Positions 32,924-43,752 are shown, numbered from the stretch's first letter. The stretch is DNA of 64,000 nucleotides from Streptomyces griseosporeus (GCF_014656055.1 NZ_BNBR01000002.1:313164-377163), one strand, 5' to 3'. The notes: generated by a model from the letters alone, not told the origin. A program made the numbers and translations.

Positions 32924-34528
32924 ATGAGCGTCACCTCCGTGGACGAGCGCGACAGCGCCGTCCCCTCGCGCGCCCCGGCCCCCGCCCACGGCCGGGGGGC
33001 GCGGTTCCTGCTGCTGTTCGCCGTCTTCCTGTGCGCGGCCTGCGGCCTGGTGTACGAGCTGGCGCTGACCGCGCTGGGCAGCTACCTCATCGGCAACTCG
33101 GTCCTGCAGACGTCCGTGGTCATCTCCGTGATGGTCTTCGCCATGGGCGTCGGCTCCCTCGCCGCCAAACCGCTGCGCCGCCGGGCGGTGGGCGCGTTCG
33201 CGCTGCTGGAGGGCGTGCTGGCGCTGGTCGGCGGGCTGTCCGTGCTGGCGCTGTACCTGGCCTTCGCCTGGCTCCAGCTGTACATGCCGGCGATGATCTT
33301 CGTGGCGCTGGTGGTGGGGGTGCTGATCGGCGCGGAGATACCGCTGCTGATGACGATGCTCCAGCGGATCCGGCGGCAGGAGGCGGGCAGCGCGGTCGCC
33401 GACGTGTTCGCGGTCGACTACATCGGGGCGCTGGTGGGCGGACTGTGCTTCCCCCTGGTGCTGCTGCCGACCTTCGGCCAGCTGAAGGGCGCGCTGGTGG
33501 TCGGCGCGGTCAACGCGGTGGCCGGGGTCGTCGTCGTGGTGTTCATTTTCCGCCGGCAGACCCGGCGGGTGGTGCGGGCCGGGCTGCTGGCGGGGGTGGC
33601 GGGGGTGCTGGCGGTGCTGGGCACGGCGTATGTCCTCAGCGACGACATCGAGGTGACCGCCCGTCAGCACATGTACGCGGACCCGATCGTGCACGCCGAG
33701 ACGACCGCGTACCAGGAGATCGTCGTCACGCGGTCCACGGCCTTCACCGGCGATCCCGACATCCGGCTCTTCCTCAACGGCGACCTGCAGTTCAGCTCCG
33801 TCGACGAGTACCGCTACCACGAGTCGCTGGTCCATCCCGCGCTGTCGGGGCGGCGCGGCAACGTGCTGATCCTCGGCGGCGGCGACGGGCTCGCGCTGCG
33901 CGAGGTGCTGCGCTACCCGGACGTGCGGCACGCGACGCTCGTCGAACTGGACCCGGCGATGACGCGGCTGGCGCGGGACTTCGGACCGCTGCGCAAGCTG
34001 AACCACGGGGCGTTGAGCGACCCGCGGGTGCAGGTGGTCAACGCGGACGCGTTCACCTGGCTGCGCGGCGCCCGGCAGCAGCGCTACGACGCGGTGATCA
34101 TCGACTTCCCGGACCCGGACACGCCGGCGCTGGCGAAGCTGTACTCGGTGGAGTTCTACCACCTGCTGCGGCAGGTGCTGACGCCGGACAGCCGGGTGAT
34201 GGTGCAGAGCGGGTCGCCGTTCTTCGCGCCGAAGACGTACTGGTCGATCGTGACGACGATCGAGTCGGCCGGGTACGCGACCACCCAGTTCCAGGTCGAC
34301 GTGCCGAGCTTCGGCAACTGGGGCTATGTGCTGGCCGCCCCGGGCGGCACCGCTCCCCCGCCCCTGCGGCTGGCAGCAGACGCCCCGCACCTGCGCTATC
34401 TGGACGACGCGGTGCTCCGGGCGGCCACCGTCTTCCCCGTCGACCGCCGCCGCGTGCGGGTACGCCCCAGCACGCTGATGGACCCGGCCGTGCTGGACTA
34501 CGTCCTGGACGAGTGGCGCAACTACTGA
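32924..34528 (+). CDS. speE: Membrane-integrated polyamine aminopropyltransferase
   Basis: 534 residues. The N-terminal ~230 residues hold about seven membrane segments, and the C-terminal ~260 residues are a spermidine-synthase domain with ILGGGDGLALREVL, ATLVELDPAM, VVNADAFTWL and IIDFPDPDTPA. The key Asp residues of the aminopropyltransferase fold are present. This membrane-fused form is distinct from the soluble SpeE and its real substrate is not established. It is the last gene of the DUF2617-DUF4247-DUF350 unit, so membrane delivery or modification by a polyamine is a reasonable inference. Confidence 0.9.
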   Translation: MSVTSVDERDSAVPSRAPAPAHGRGARFLLLFAVFLCAACGLVYELALTALGSYLIGNSVLQTSVVISVMVFAMGVGSLAAKPLRRRAVGAFALLEGVLALVGGLSVLALYLAFAWLQLYMPAMIFVALVVGVLIGAEIPLLMTMLQRIRRQEAGSAVADVFAVDYIGALVGGLCFPLVLLPTFGQLKGALVVGAVNAVAGVVVVVFIFRRQTRRVVRAGLLAGVAGVLAVLGTAYVLSDDIEVTARQHMYADPIVHAETTAYQEIVVTRSTAFTGDPDIRLFLNGDLQFSSVDEYRYHESLVHPALSGRRGNVLILGGGDGLALREVLRYPDVRHATLVELDPAMTRLARDFGPLRKLNHGALSDPRVQVVNADAFTWLRGARQQRYDAVIIDFPDPDTPALAKLYSVEFYHLLRQVLTPDSRVMVQSGSPFFAPKTYWSIVTTIESAGYATTQFQVDVPSFGNWGYVLAAPGGTAPPPLRLAADAPHLRYLDDAVLRAATVFPVDRRRVRVRPSTLMDPAVLDYVLDEWRNY

Positions 34529-34565
34529 CCGACGGGCGGCCGCCGCCTCCCCCGCCGGGGGCCGT

Positions 34566-35213
34566 TCAGGCAGTGACCGGCAGCTCGGGCCGCCGGCTGC
34601 CCGGGGTGAGCCCGGCGCCTTCAGCGGCGGCGAGGGCCGCGGCGGGCCTGACGTACCGGGCGTCCTCCAGCCACTGCAGGACGGCGCCGAGCCCGTCCTC
34701 GCCGACGCGCCCTTCGAAGGCGGCGTCGAGCAGGGCGTCCAGCTGCGGCGTGAACTCCCGCGCCACCTCGCCGTCGTCGCCGACCCGCTCCCAGACGCGC
34801 TCGAAGAGCCGCTCCTCCACGTCGTAGGGCGAACCGGTGACCTTGGCGCCGCGGTCCGGCGGGCAGGAGGCGTACGACCACTCGTCGGCGCCGTGCTCCC
34901 ACCAGTAGCAGAACGCGATCCGCTCGGTGAGGCCGGACCAGTCGCGGGGCAGCCAGCCGGGCGCGCCCGCCAGCAGCTCCGCCGGGTCGCGTTCCTCGCT
35001 GTAGTCGACGTCGAACCCCGTGACGACCGCGCGGCCGCCCGCGAGCCGGACCAGCTGCCAGTGGGTGCCGCTTCCGTCGTCGTACTCCAGGCAGGCGCCC
35101 GCCCGCCGGTAGCCGAGGCCGGGGCCCCCGCCCTCCTCCAGGGCCACCGCGAGGCTCCCCACCACCCAGGTGTGGTCGGGCGGCGGGGGCAGGTGACGGC
35201 CCCGATCGGCCAT
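34566..35213 (-). CDS. Conserved hypothetical protein
   Basis: 215 residues, soluble. I recognise no named domain; it is rich in Trp and acidic residues (WVVGSLAVALEEGGGPG, FCYWWEHGADEWSYASCPPD) and resembles Streptomyces proteins annotated only as hypothetical. Its ATG at 35213 overlaps the stop of the GNAT gene, so the two are co-translated. It is convergent with speE. Confidence 0.7.
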   Translation of the reverse strand: MADRGRHLPPPPDHTWVVGSLAVALEEGGGPGLGYRRAGACLEYDDGSGTHWQLVRLAGGRAVVTGFDVDYSEERDPAELLAGAPGWLPRDWSGLTERIAFCYWWEHGADEWSYASCPPDRGAKVTGSPYDVEERLFERVWERVGDDGEVAREFTPQLDALLDAAFEGRVGEDGLGAVLQWLEDARYVRPAAALAAAEGAGLTPGSRRPELPVTA

Positions 35214-35749
35214 CAGGCGCGGTCCTTCCACTCCTGGACGAGGAGACCGAGGATCACCTCGTCGAGGAACTCGCCCAGCACCCACGCCGAGGAGCGCAGG
35301 ACGCCTTCGCGGACGAAGCCGTTGTTCTCGGCGGCGCGCAGCATGGCGTGGTTGTCGGCCAGGGTCTCGATCTGCAGCCGCTGCAGGCCGCGGACGACGA
35401 AGCCGTAGTGGCAGAGCACGGCGACCACGTCGGTGCCGTAGCCCTTGCCGCGGGAGGACGGGAGCAGGCCCAGCCCGATGTGCGCGGACCGGTGGTGGGA
35501 GTCGATGCCCCACAGGGTGGCGGTGCCGACCAGTTCGCCGCTGTCGAGGTCCACCACGGAGAAGGGGACGACGCTGTCCACCGTGTCGTCCACGACCAGC
35601 CGCGGGTCCTTCGTGCCGGGCGTGATCGGCCGCCAGGGCCGGGCCTCGGCCCGCGATCCGTTGACCGGGTCGTCGTAGAGCTCGGCCCGCAGGACCGGGA
35701 TGTCGTCCTCGTGCCGGGCCCTGAGCCCGACCTTGCCGCCTTTGAGCAT
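35213..35749 (-). CDS. GNAT N-acetyltransferase (RimJ/RimL type)
   Basis: 178 residues. GKVGLRARHEDDIPVLRAEL at the N-terminus, then ELVGTATLWGID, SAHIGLGLLPSSRGKGYGTDVVAVLCHYGF (the acetyl-CoA-binding motif A with R/G-x-G-x-G/A) and NHAMLRAAENNGFVREGVLR mark the RimJ/RimL-like acetyltransferase group. The acceptor may be a protein N-terminus or a small amine. It is coupled to the hypothetical gene downstream. Confidence 0.9.
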   Translation of the reverse strand: MLKGGKVGLRARHEDDIPVLRAELYDDPVNGSRAEARPWRPITPGTKDPRLVVDDTVDSVVPFSVVDLDSGELVGTATLWGIDSHHRSAHIGLGLLPSSRGKGYGTDVVAVLCHYGFVVRGLQRLQIETLADNHAMLRAAENNGFVREGVLRSSAWVLGEFLDEVILGLLVQEWKDRA

Positions 35750-35827
35750 GCGAGATTCCTATCGGACCGGCTCGGCTCGCGGCAAACGATTACGGGTGTG
35801 CGGACGAGGCGGCCGGCCGCGTCCAAG

Positions 35828-35860
35828 CGGGCGGGCCGGCCTCTATGGCCGACCCGCCCG
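35828..35860 (-). terminator. Hairpin after the M28 aminopeptidase gene
   Basis: CGGGCGGG...GGCC pairs with GGCC...CCCGCCCG, a stem broken by one 2-nt internal loop, with a 5-nt loop. It begins 8 bp past the stop at 35868. Confidence 0.6.
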
Positions 35861-35867
35861 GGATCCC

Positions 35868-37553
<1,686 letters not shown>

Positions 37554-38573
37554 GTGATCGACACCGTGTTCCGCAGCGAGGACGCCCCCGCGAGCGAGCG
37601 GTTCGAACGCTGGCGGGAGTTGATCGACCGGAGCCGGGCCAACGAGGCGACCAGCGTCCATGTCGACGACTTCCGCGCGGAGTTGCGGGTGCTGGAGCTG
37701 GGGCCGGTGACGGTGTGGCGCAGCTCCTTCTCCCCTGCGCACTTCCGGCGCAGCGCGCGCAGGGTGCGGCAGTCGGACACCGAGGTGTACCACCTGTCGC
37801 TGTTGACGGAGGGCGAGCTGACGCAGAGTCACGAACGCGGCGGGTCGGCCGCCATAGGGGCGGGCGGGCTTCTCGTGGACGCCAGTTGGCAGGCCTGCGA
37901 GGCCCTGGCGTCCGCGTCCCCGTCCGGGCCGGCGGCGGACGGGGAGCCGGGTGTCGTGGCCGGCGTGGGGGTCGACCTGCCCAAGTCGCTGCTGCCCCTG
38001 CCCCAGGGGCAGGTCGACCGGCTGCTGGGACGCGAGTTGTCGGTGCGCGACGGTACGGGTGCCCTGCTGGCCGACTTCCTGTGCGGGCTGCACCGGCATG
38101 CCGGCACCCTCCGGCCGGCCGACGCGCCGCGCCTCGGCACGGTGACGGCCGACCTGGTGTCCGCCTTCTTCGCCCACGCTCTGGAGGCCGAGGGCGCCCT
38201 GCCGCCGGAGTCCCGCCACGAGGTGCTGGTCAGACGGATCCGCACGTTCATCCGGCAGAACCTGCCCGATCCGGAACTGACTCCGGGCGTGGTCGCCGCC
38301 GCCCACCACATCTCGGTCAGCCACCTGCACCGCGTCTTCACCCGGCGCTCCCGGGGCGAGACGGTCGCCGCGTGGATCCGTTCCCAGCGGCTGGAGAAGG
38401 CCCGGGACGATCTGGCGAACCCGTCGCTGCGCGCGCTGCCCGTCCACGCGGTCGGGGCCCGCTGGGGACTGCCCCGCCCCTCCGACTTCACCCGCGCCTT
38501 CCGGACCGCCTACGGGCTCGCCCCCAGCGAGTACCGCCGGCAGGCCCTGGGCGAGCACGCCGGGGACTCCTGA
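37554..38573 (+). CDS. AraC family transcriptional regulator
   Basis: 339 residues. The N-terminal ~190 residues are an AraC-binding-like domain (VFRSEDAPASERFERWRELI, EVYHLSLLTEGEL). The last ~105 residues are two helix-turn-helix motifs (VVAAAHHISVSHLHRVFTRR and WGLPRPSDFTRAFRTAYGLAPSEYRR). The GTG at 37554 gives the family's usual VIDTVFR start with GGGAG upstream; an ATG at 37509 would add 15 residues. It is followed at 127 bp by an SDR gene on the same strand, its likely target or partner. The inducer is unknown. Confidence 0.88.
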   Translation: MIDTVFRSEDAPASERFERWRELIDRSRANEATSVHVDDFRAELRVLELGPVTVWRSSFSPAHFRRSARRVRQSDTEVYHLSLLTEGELTQSHERGGSAAIGAGGLLVDASWQACEALASASPSGPAADGEPGVVAGVGVDLPKSLLPLPQGQVDRLLGRELSVRDGTGALLADFLCGLHRHAGTLRPADAPRLGTVTADLVSAFFAHALEAEGALPPESRHEVLVRRIRTFIRQNLPDPELTPGVVAAAHHISVSHLHRVFTRRSRGETVAAWIRSQRLEKARDDLANPSLRALPVHAVGARWGLPRPSDFTRAFRTAYGLAPSEYRRQALGEHAGDS

Positions 38574-38700
38574 CCCCGGCCGGCGACACGAGACGGATCG
38601 ACAAGGCGACGGATACGCGGTGACAACACCGCCGGACGCGGATCGGGCATTCTCGCCGTGCGCCGATTCAGGTGCCGCACATGCCATCCGAGGAGGATGT

Positions 38701-39582
38701 TTGTCCACGCAAGAGCCGAAGCCCAGCTCGTCCGTGTCCGCGTCGGCGTCCGGGAGGGTGTGGCTCATCACGGGCGCCACGTCCGGCTTCGGCCGGAGCA
38801 TCGCCGAGGCCGCGCTCGCGGCCGGTGACACGGTCGCCGCGGCGGCCCGCCGCCCGGCCGCACTGGACGACCTGGCCGCGACGCATCCCGAGCGGCTGCT
38901 CCCGGTCGCCCTGGACGTCACGGACGCTGCCGGCATCGACGCGACGGTCGCCGACGTCGTCGCGCGGTACGGCCGTATCGACGTCCTGGTGAACAACGCG
39001 GGGCGGGGCCTCGTCGGCGCCGTCGAGGAGACCGGGGACCAGGAGCTCCGGGACCTGATGGAGCTGCACTTCTTCGGGCCCGCGCGCCTCACCCGCGCCG
39101 TCCTGCCGCACATGCGCGCCCGGAAGTCCGGCGCGATCGTGCAGATGAGCAGCATGGGCGGCCGGCTGTCCTTCCCGGGGGTCGGCGCCTACTCGGCGAC
39201 GAAGTTCGCCCTCGAAGGTCTGACGGAGGCGCTCGCCGCGGAGGTCGCCCCGTTCGGGATCAAGGCGCTGATCGTCGAGCCCGGTTCGTTCCGCACCTCG
39301 TTCGCGGGCGGCGGGGCGCTGCAGCAGACCGCCGAGATGCCGGAGTACGCCGAGACGGTCGGCGCCGTCCGCACGGGGCTGCCGGAGAGCGACGGCAAGC
39401 AGGCCGGGGATCCGGCGAAGGCGGCCGCCGCCATTCTGAAGGCGCTGGACAGCGACACCACGCCGCTGCGTCTGGCCCTGGGCAACGACGCGGTCGACGC
39501 GATCACGGCCCACGCGGAGGCGGCCCGGGCGGAGGCGCTGGCCTGGGAGAAGGTCAGCCGCGGCACCGACTTCGACGCCTGA
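38701..39582 (+). CDS. Short-chain dehydrogenase/reductase
   Basis: 293 residues of the classical SDR fold: cofactor motif TGATSGFG (~residues 24-31), NNAG, catalytic Ser in VQMSSMGG and the YSATK active site. The start is a TTG at 38701, 4 bases after AGGAGG. The overlapping ATG at 38697 is in another frame, so the TTG is needed. Residues 1-18 are a Ser-rich extension. It belongs to the group of SDRs that act on diverse alcohols or ketones. It follows the AraC regulator and is probably controlled by it. Confidence 0.88.
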   Translation: MSTQEPKPSSSVSASASGRVWLITGATSGFGRSIAEAALAAGDTVAAAARRPAALDDLAATHPERLLPVALDVTDAAGIDATVADVVARYGRIDVLVNNAGRGLVGAVEETGDQELRDLMELHFFGPARLTRAVLPHMRARKSGAIVQMSSMGGRLSFPGVGAYSATKFALEGLTEALAAEVAPFGIKALIVEPGSFRTSFAGGGALQQTAEMPEYAETVGAVRTGLPESDGKQAGDPAKAAAAILKALDSDTTPLRLALGNDAVDAITAHAEAARAEALAWEKVSRGTDFDA

Positions 39583-39634
39583 CCACATGAGTGCCGGCAA
39601 CCGCGTGCCATAACCTCGTACACGGGACGTCGGA

Positions 39635-39655
39635 TGTCAGGTGTCAGGTGTCAGG
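39635..39655 (+). repeat. TGTCAGG heptamer, three perfect tandem copies
   Basis: Three uninterrupted copies (39635, 39642, 39649) end 7 bp before the EEP-family start at 39663. They overlap the region where its ribosome-binding site would lie. Confidence 0.8.
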
Positions 39656-39662
39656 GGAGTCC

Positions 39663-40511
39663 ATGCCGAGGAGGCCGTCGGTGCTCGGACGGGACGCGCG
39701 GTTGCTCGCGGGTGCCCTGATCGTGGCCTGCCTGGCGCTCGTCGGCGCGAGTACACCCGGCGGCGGCCTCATCGCCAGGGCGCTGCCCGCCGACGCCGTC
39801 AGGCACGTCGTGCCGAACCGGGTGGCGACCTGGAACCTCTGCAACCCGTGCGAGACGAGCAACGCCGACCAGGCGGCGGAGCTGGCCGCGTACGCGCCGC
39901 AGGTCATCGCCGTTCAGGAATCGTGCGAGCGGGACGTCGAGCGCATCCGGGACTATCTCGAGTTCCGGTACGGGCTGGTCTACCACGTCGCCTACGGCAC
40001 GGTCCTGCGGGACTGGGGCCGCTGCGGCGGACTGCCGTGGCACCCGGGCGGCTACGGCCAGGCGCTGCTGTCGGCGGCGCCGATGACGGACGTCGTCCGG
40101 GCCGAGTACCCCGACGGCGGGTCGGAGGACCGCGGGTACATGGCCGTCACCACCACGGTGGCCGGCCGGTCCGTGCGGGTCTTCAACACGCACCTCGCCC
40201 AGCGGCGCCAGGAGACGGTCCGGGCGGCCCAGATCAAGGTGCTCGCGGCGGTGGTCGCCCGGTACGACCGCGCGATCGTCCTCGGCGACTTCAACGCCGT
40301 ACCCGACGCCCCCGAACTCGCCCCCATGTGGGCCCTGGCCTCGGACACGGACCCCGAGTGCCGTCCCGTATCCACCGGCGCGTGCCGGCCGACGACCGAC
40401 TGGCTGAGCAAGTTCGACTACGTGTTCCTGCGGGGCCTGACCCCGCTCGCACACCGGGTCCACCGCACGTCGTACTCGGACCACGACCTGGTCCACGCCG
40501 ACCTGGCCTGA
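39663..40511 (+). CDS. Secreted endonuclease/exonuclease/phosphatase family protein
   Basis: 282 residues. An N-terminal signal/anchor segment (~14-32) is followed by the EEP domain: VATWNLCN, VIAVQES (metal-binding Glu), VFNTHLAQRRQETVRAAQ, IVLGDFNAVPD and SDHDLVHADL. The catalytic Asp/His pairs are intact. Four cysteines in the mature part fit an exported protein. Members include nucleases, sphingomyelinases and phosphodiesterases, so the substrate cannot be fixed. The ATG at 39663 follows the TGTCAGG triple repeat. Confidence 0.88.
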   Translation: MPRRPSVLGRDARLLAGALIVACLALVGASTPGGGLIARALPADAVRHVVPNRVATWNLCNPCETSNADQAAELAAYAPQVIAVQESCERDVERIRDYLEFRYGLVYHVAYGTVLRDWGRCGGLPWHPGGYGQALLSAAPMTDVVRAEYPDGGSEDRGYMAVTTTVAGRSVRVFNTHLAQRRQETVRAAQIKVLAAVVARYDRAIVLGDFNAVPDAPELAPMWALASDTDPECRPVSTGACRPTTDWLSKFDYVFLRGLTPLAHRVHRTSYSDHDLVHADLA

Positions 40512-40572
40512 ACACGCCGTCGTTCACCATTCCGGGGCAGCGAGCGGATCATGTGACACCTAGGCTGCCGCG

Positions 40573-41274
40573 ATGGAGATCAACGACTACGACGGTTTCG
40601 CCGAGGCCTACGCCGCCGAGACCGAGAACAGTCTGGTGAACGCCTACTACGCGCGGCCCGCCATGCTGGACCTCGCCGGTGATGTCGCCGGGCGGCGGGT
40701 TCTGGACGCCGGGTGCGGGTCGGGGCCGCTGTCGGCCGCGCTGCGGGAGCGGGGTGCCGTCGTCACCGGGGTCGACGCCAGTGCGGGGATGCTGGCGCTG
40801 GCCAGGCGGCGGCTCGGTGAGGACGCGGACCTGCGCCGGGCGGACCTGCGCGATGCGCTGCCGTTCGGGGACGGTGTCTTCGACGACGTGGTCGCGTCGC
40901 TGGTGCTGCACTATCTGGAGGACTGGGGGCCGACGCTGGCCGAGATGCGGCGGGTGCTGCGGCCCGGCGGGCGGTTGATCGCCTCGGTGGACCATCCGTT
41001 CGTGGCCTACACCATTGAGGAGCCCCGGCCCGACTACTTCGCGACCACCGGTTACACCTTCCACTGGGCCTTCGGCGGACGGTCCGTGCCGATGCGGTTC
41101 TGGCGGAAGTCGTTGCAGGCGATGATTGATGCCTTCGCCGCGGCCGGATTCCGCCTTTCCGTCATCAGCGAGCCGCAGCCCGATCCGGCCGCCCGAGAGC
41201 TGTTTCCGGACGGCTTCCGCGAGTTGTCGACCCGGCCCTGCTTTCTGTTCTTCGTCGTCGAGGTGCCCGCCTAG
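40573..41274 (+). CDS. Class I SAM-dependent methyltransferase
   Basis: 233 residues: motif I VLDAGCGSGPLSAAL (~44-58), motif II VTGVDASAGML, DDVVASLVLHYLEDW and EMRRVLRPGGRLIASVDHP. These are the Methyltransf_11 landmarks. It starts 61 bp after the EEP gene. No biosynthetic neighbours suggest a substrate. Confidence 0.9.
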   Translation: MEINDYDGFAEAYAAETENSLVNAYYARPAMLDLAGDVAGRRVLDAGCGSGPLSAALRERGAVVTGVDASAGMLALARRRLGEDADLRRADLRDALPFGDGVFDDVVASLVLHYLEDWGPTLAEMRRVLRPGGRLIASVDHPFVAYTIEEPRPDYFATTGYTFHWAFGGRSVPMRFWRKSLQAMIDAFAAAGFRLSVISEPQPDPAARELFPDGFRELSTRPCFLFFVVEVPA

Positions 41275-41344
41275 GCGGTGCGGGCGGGACCGTCCGCGGC
41301 ATTGACGGGTACATGGCCGCACCCCTATCGTCTCGTCGATTCTC

Positions 41345-41361
41345 CGAACGGCGTTCGAAAT
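41345..41361. promoter_or_regulatory. Operator-like palindrome upstream of GH127
   Basis: CGAAC-GGC-GTTCG is a perfect inverted repeat followed by AAAT. It ends 54 bp before the GH127 start. The same element, with one mismatch, lies at 45452-45468 at almost the same distance from the GH54 start. Confidence 0.55.
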
Positions 41362-41415
41362 ACGGAACACAGCTTGCCCCCTTCCGGGGTGCGAGCCTGA
41401 GCCGAAAGGATCCCC

Positions 41416-43725
41416 ATGTCCTCTTCCGTCAGCAGACGCCGCCTCCTCCAGATCGCCGGGGCCGGCGCCGCCGCGGGTGCCGTCGGGCCGCTTCTCGGCG
41501 GATCCGCCGCCCGGGCGGCCGTACCGGCGGTCCGTGCCGACACCGGAGTGCTGGCCTCCCCCTTCGAGCTGGGTCAGGTCAGGCTGACCGCGAGCCGGTG
41601 GCTGGACAACCAGAACCGCACCCTGAGCTATCTGCGGTTCGTCGACGTCGACCGGCTGCTGTACACCTTCCGCGTCAACCACCGCCTGCCGACGAACGGC
41701 GCGGCCCCGGTGGGCGGCTGGGAGGCACCCGACTTCCCCTTCCGCAGCCATGTGCAGGGGCACTTCCTCACCGCCTGGGCTCAGGCCTACGCCGTCACCG
41801 GGGACACCGTCTGTCGGGACAAGGCCCTCTACATGGTGGCGGAGCTGGCCAAGTGCCAGGGCAACGACAGTGCCGCCGGCTTCGGCGCGGGATACCTGTC
41901 GGGCTACCCGGAGTCCGACTTCGCCGCGCTGGAGGCGGGCACGCTGTCCAACGGGAACGTGCCGTACTACACGATCCACAAGACCCTCACCGGCCTGCTG
42001 GACGTGTGGCGGTACCTCGGCAGCACGCAGGCCCGGGACGTGCTGCTGGCCCTCGCGGGCTGGGTCGACCGGCGCACCGCCCGGCTGAGCACGGCCCAGA
42101 TGCAGGCCGTGCTAAGCACCGAGTTCGGGGGCATGAACGCCGTTCTGACCGACCTCTACCGGCAGACCGGCGACACCCGCTGGCTCAGCGCCGCCCAGCG
42201 CTTCGACCACGCCGCCGTGTTCGACCCGCTGGCGGCGGGCCAGGACAGGCTGGCCGGGCTGCACGCCAACACCCAGGTACCGAAATGGATCGGGGCCGCC
42301 CGCGCGTACAAGGCGACGGGCAGCACCCGCTACCGGGACATCGCCACCAACGCCTGGAACATCTGCGTCGGCGCGCACACCTACGCCATCGGCGGCAACA
42401 GCCAGGCCGAGCACTTCCGCGCCCCGAACGCCATCGCCGGCTACCTCCGGCAGGACACCTGCGAGAGCTGCAACACCGTCAACATGCTCACGCTCACCCG
42501 GGAGTTGTTCACCCTCACCCCGGACCGGGCGGCCCTGTTCGACTACTACGAGCAGGCCTGGCTGAACCAGATGATCGGCCAGCAGAACCCGGCCGACCCC
42601 CACGGCCACGTCACCTACTTCACCCCGCTCAACCCCGGCGGCCGGCGGGGCGTCGGCCCGGCCTGGGGCGGCGGCACCTGGAGCACCGACTACACCACCT
42701 TCTGGTGCTGCCAGGGCACGGGCCTGGAGATGCACACCCGACTGATGGACTCCGTCTACTTCCAGGCCGGCACCACCCTGACGGTGAACCTGTTCGTGCC
42801 CTCGGTCCTCACCTGGACCCAGCGCGACATCACCGTCACCCAGACCACGTCGTACCCGGCGAGCGACACCACGACCCTGCGCGTCACCGGCTCCGTCGGC
42901 GGCACCTGGGCGATGCGCGTCCGCATCCCCGCCTGGACCAGCGGCGCCACCGTCAGCGTCAACGGCGTCGTGCAGAACATCGCCACCACGCCCGGCAGTT
43001 ACGCCACGCTGACCCGGGCCTGGACCTCCGGCGACACGGTCACCGTCCGCCTGCCCATGCGGACCGTCCTGCGCCCGGCCAACGACAACCCGAACGTCGC
43101 CGCGATCACCCACGGCCCCGTCGTCCTGTCCGGCAACTACGGTGACACCGCGCTCGGTTCGCTGCCCGCGCTGGACACGTCGTCGATCCGGCGGACCAGT
43201 TCCACCGCGCTGTCCTTCACGGCAACGGCGAACGGCTCGACCGTCGCCCTGGGCCCCTTCCACGACGCCCACGGCCACAACTACACGGTCTACTGGAACA
43301 CCGGTTCCGTCTCCTCCGTCCGCCTCGCCAACGCCGCCAGCGGGCTCGTCCTCGGCATCCAGGACATGTCCACCGCCGACGGCGGCCGCGCCCTGCAGTG
43401 GAGCGACTCGGGCACCGCCGACCACGACTGGGAGATGATCCCCGACGGCGACGCCGTACGCCTGCGCAACGTCCACAGCGGCAAGGTGCTCGGCGTGCGG
43501 GACATGTCGACGGCCGACGGCGCGACCGTCCTGCAGTGGTCGGACAACGGCACCGCCGACCACCGCTGGGTCCTCCTCGACCAGGGCGACGGCACCTTCA
43601 AGATCCGCAACGTGAACAGCGGGAAGCTGCTCGGCATCGAGAACGGCTCCACCGCGATGGGCGCCTTCGTGATGCAGGCCCCGGACGACGGCAGTCCCGA
43701 CAACCGGTGGCGCGTCCTGCGCTGA
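41416..43725 (+). CDS. Secreted GH127-type beta-L-arabinofuranosidase with C-terminal CBM13 module
   Basis: 769 residues. A Tat signal (SRRRLLQIAG, ending ARA-A at ~34) directs export of the folded protein. The catalytic (alpha/alpha)6 domain (~45-600; formerly DUF1680) carries Glu350 and Cys352 (CESCN) and Cys431-Cys432 (WCCQG). These correspond to Glu338, Cys340, Cys417 and Cys418 of Bifidobacterium HypBA1, where a zinc-bound cysteine is the nucleophile. The last ~130 residues are a ricin-type CBM13 trefoil with three similar repeats (VHSGKVLGVRDMST..., DNGTADHRW). Role: removal of beta-L-arabinofuranose from plant glycans. It faces a GH54 arabinofuranosidase. Confidence 0.92.
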   Translation: MSSSVSRRRLLQIAGAGAAAGAVGPLLGGSAARAAVPAVRADTGVLASPFELGQVRLTASRWLDNQNRTLSYLRFVDVDRLLYTFRVNHRLPTNGAAPVGGWEAPDFPFRSHVQGHFLTAWAQAYAVTGDTVCRDKALYMVAELAKCQGNDSAAGFGAGYLSGYPESDFAALEAGTLSNGNVPYYTIHKTLTGLLDVWRYLGSTQARDVLLALAGWVDRRTARLSTAQMQAVLSTEFGGMNAVLTDLYRQTGDTRWLSAAQRFDHAAVFDPLAAGQDRLAGLHANTQVPKWIGAARAYKATGSTRYRDIATNAWNICVGAHTYAIGGNSQAEHFRAPNAIAGYLRQDTCESCNTVNMLTLTRELFTLTPDRAALFDYYEQAWLNQMIGQQNPADPHGHVTYFTPLNPGGRRGVGPAWGGGTWSTDYTTFWCCQGTGLEMHTRLMDSVYFQAGTTLTVNLFVPSVLTWTQRDITVTQTTSYPASDTTTLRVTGSVGGTWAMRVRIPAWTSGATVSVNGVVQNIATTPGSYATLTRAWTSGDTVTVRLPMRTVLRPANDNPNVAAITHGPVVLSGNYGDTALGSLPALDTSSIRRTSSTALSFTATANGSTVALGPFHDAHGHNYTVYWNTGSVSSVRLANAASGLVLGIQDMSTADGGRALQWSDSGTADHDWEMIPDGDAVRLRNVHSGKVLGVRDMSTADGATVLQWSDNGTADHRWVLLDQGDGTFKIRNVNSGKLLGIENGSTAMGAFVMQAPDDGSPDNRWRVLR

Positions 43726-43752
43726 CGCCCGCCCCCGCACTGGACGACGCAT

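Noticed and set aside
39635..39655. SARP-type heptamer binding site
   Set aside because: SARP sites use heptamers repeated every 11 bp; here the copies are contiguous at 7 bp.
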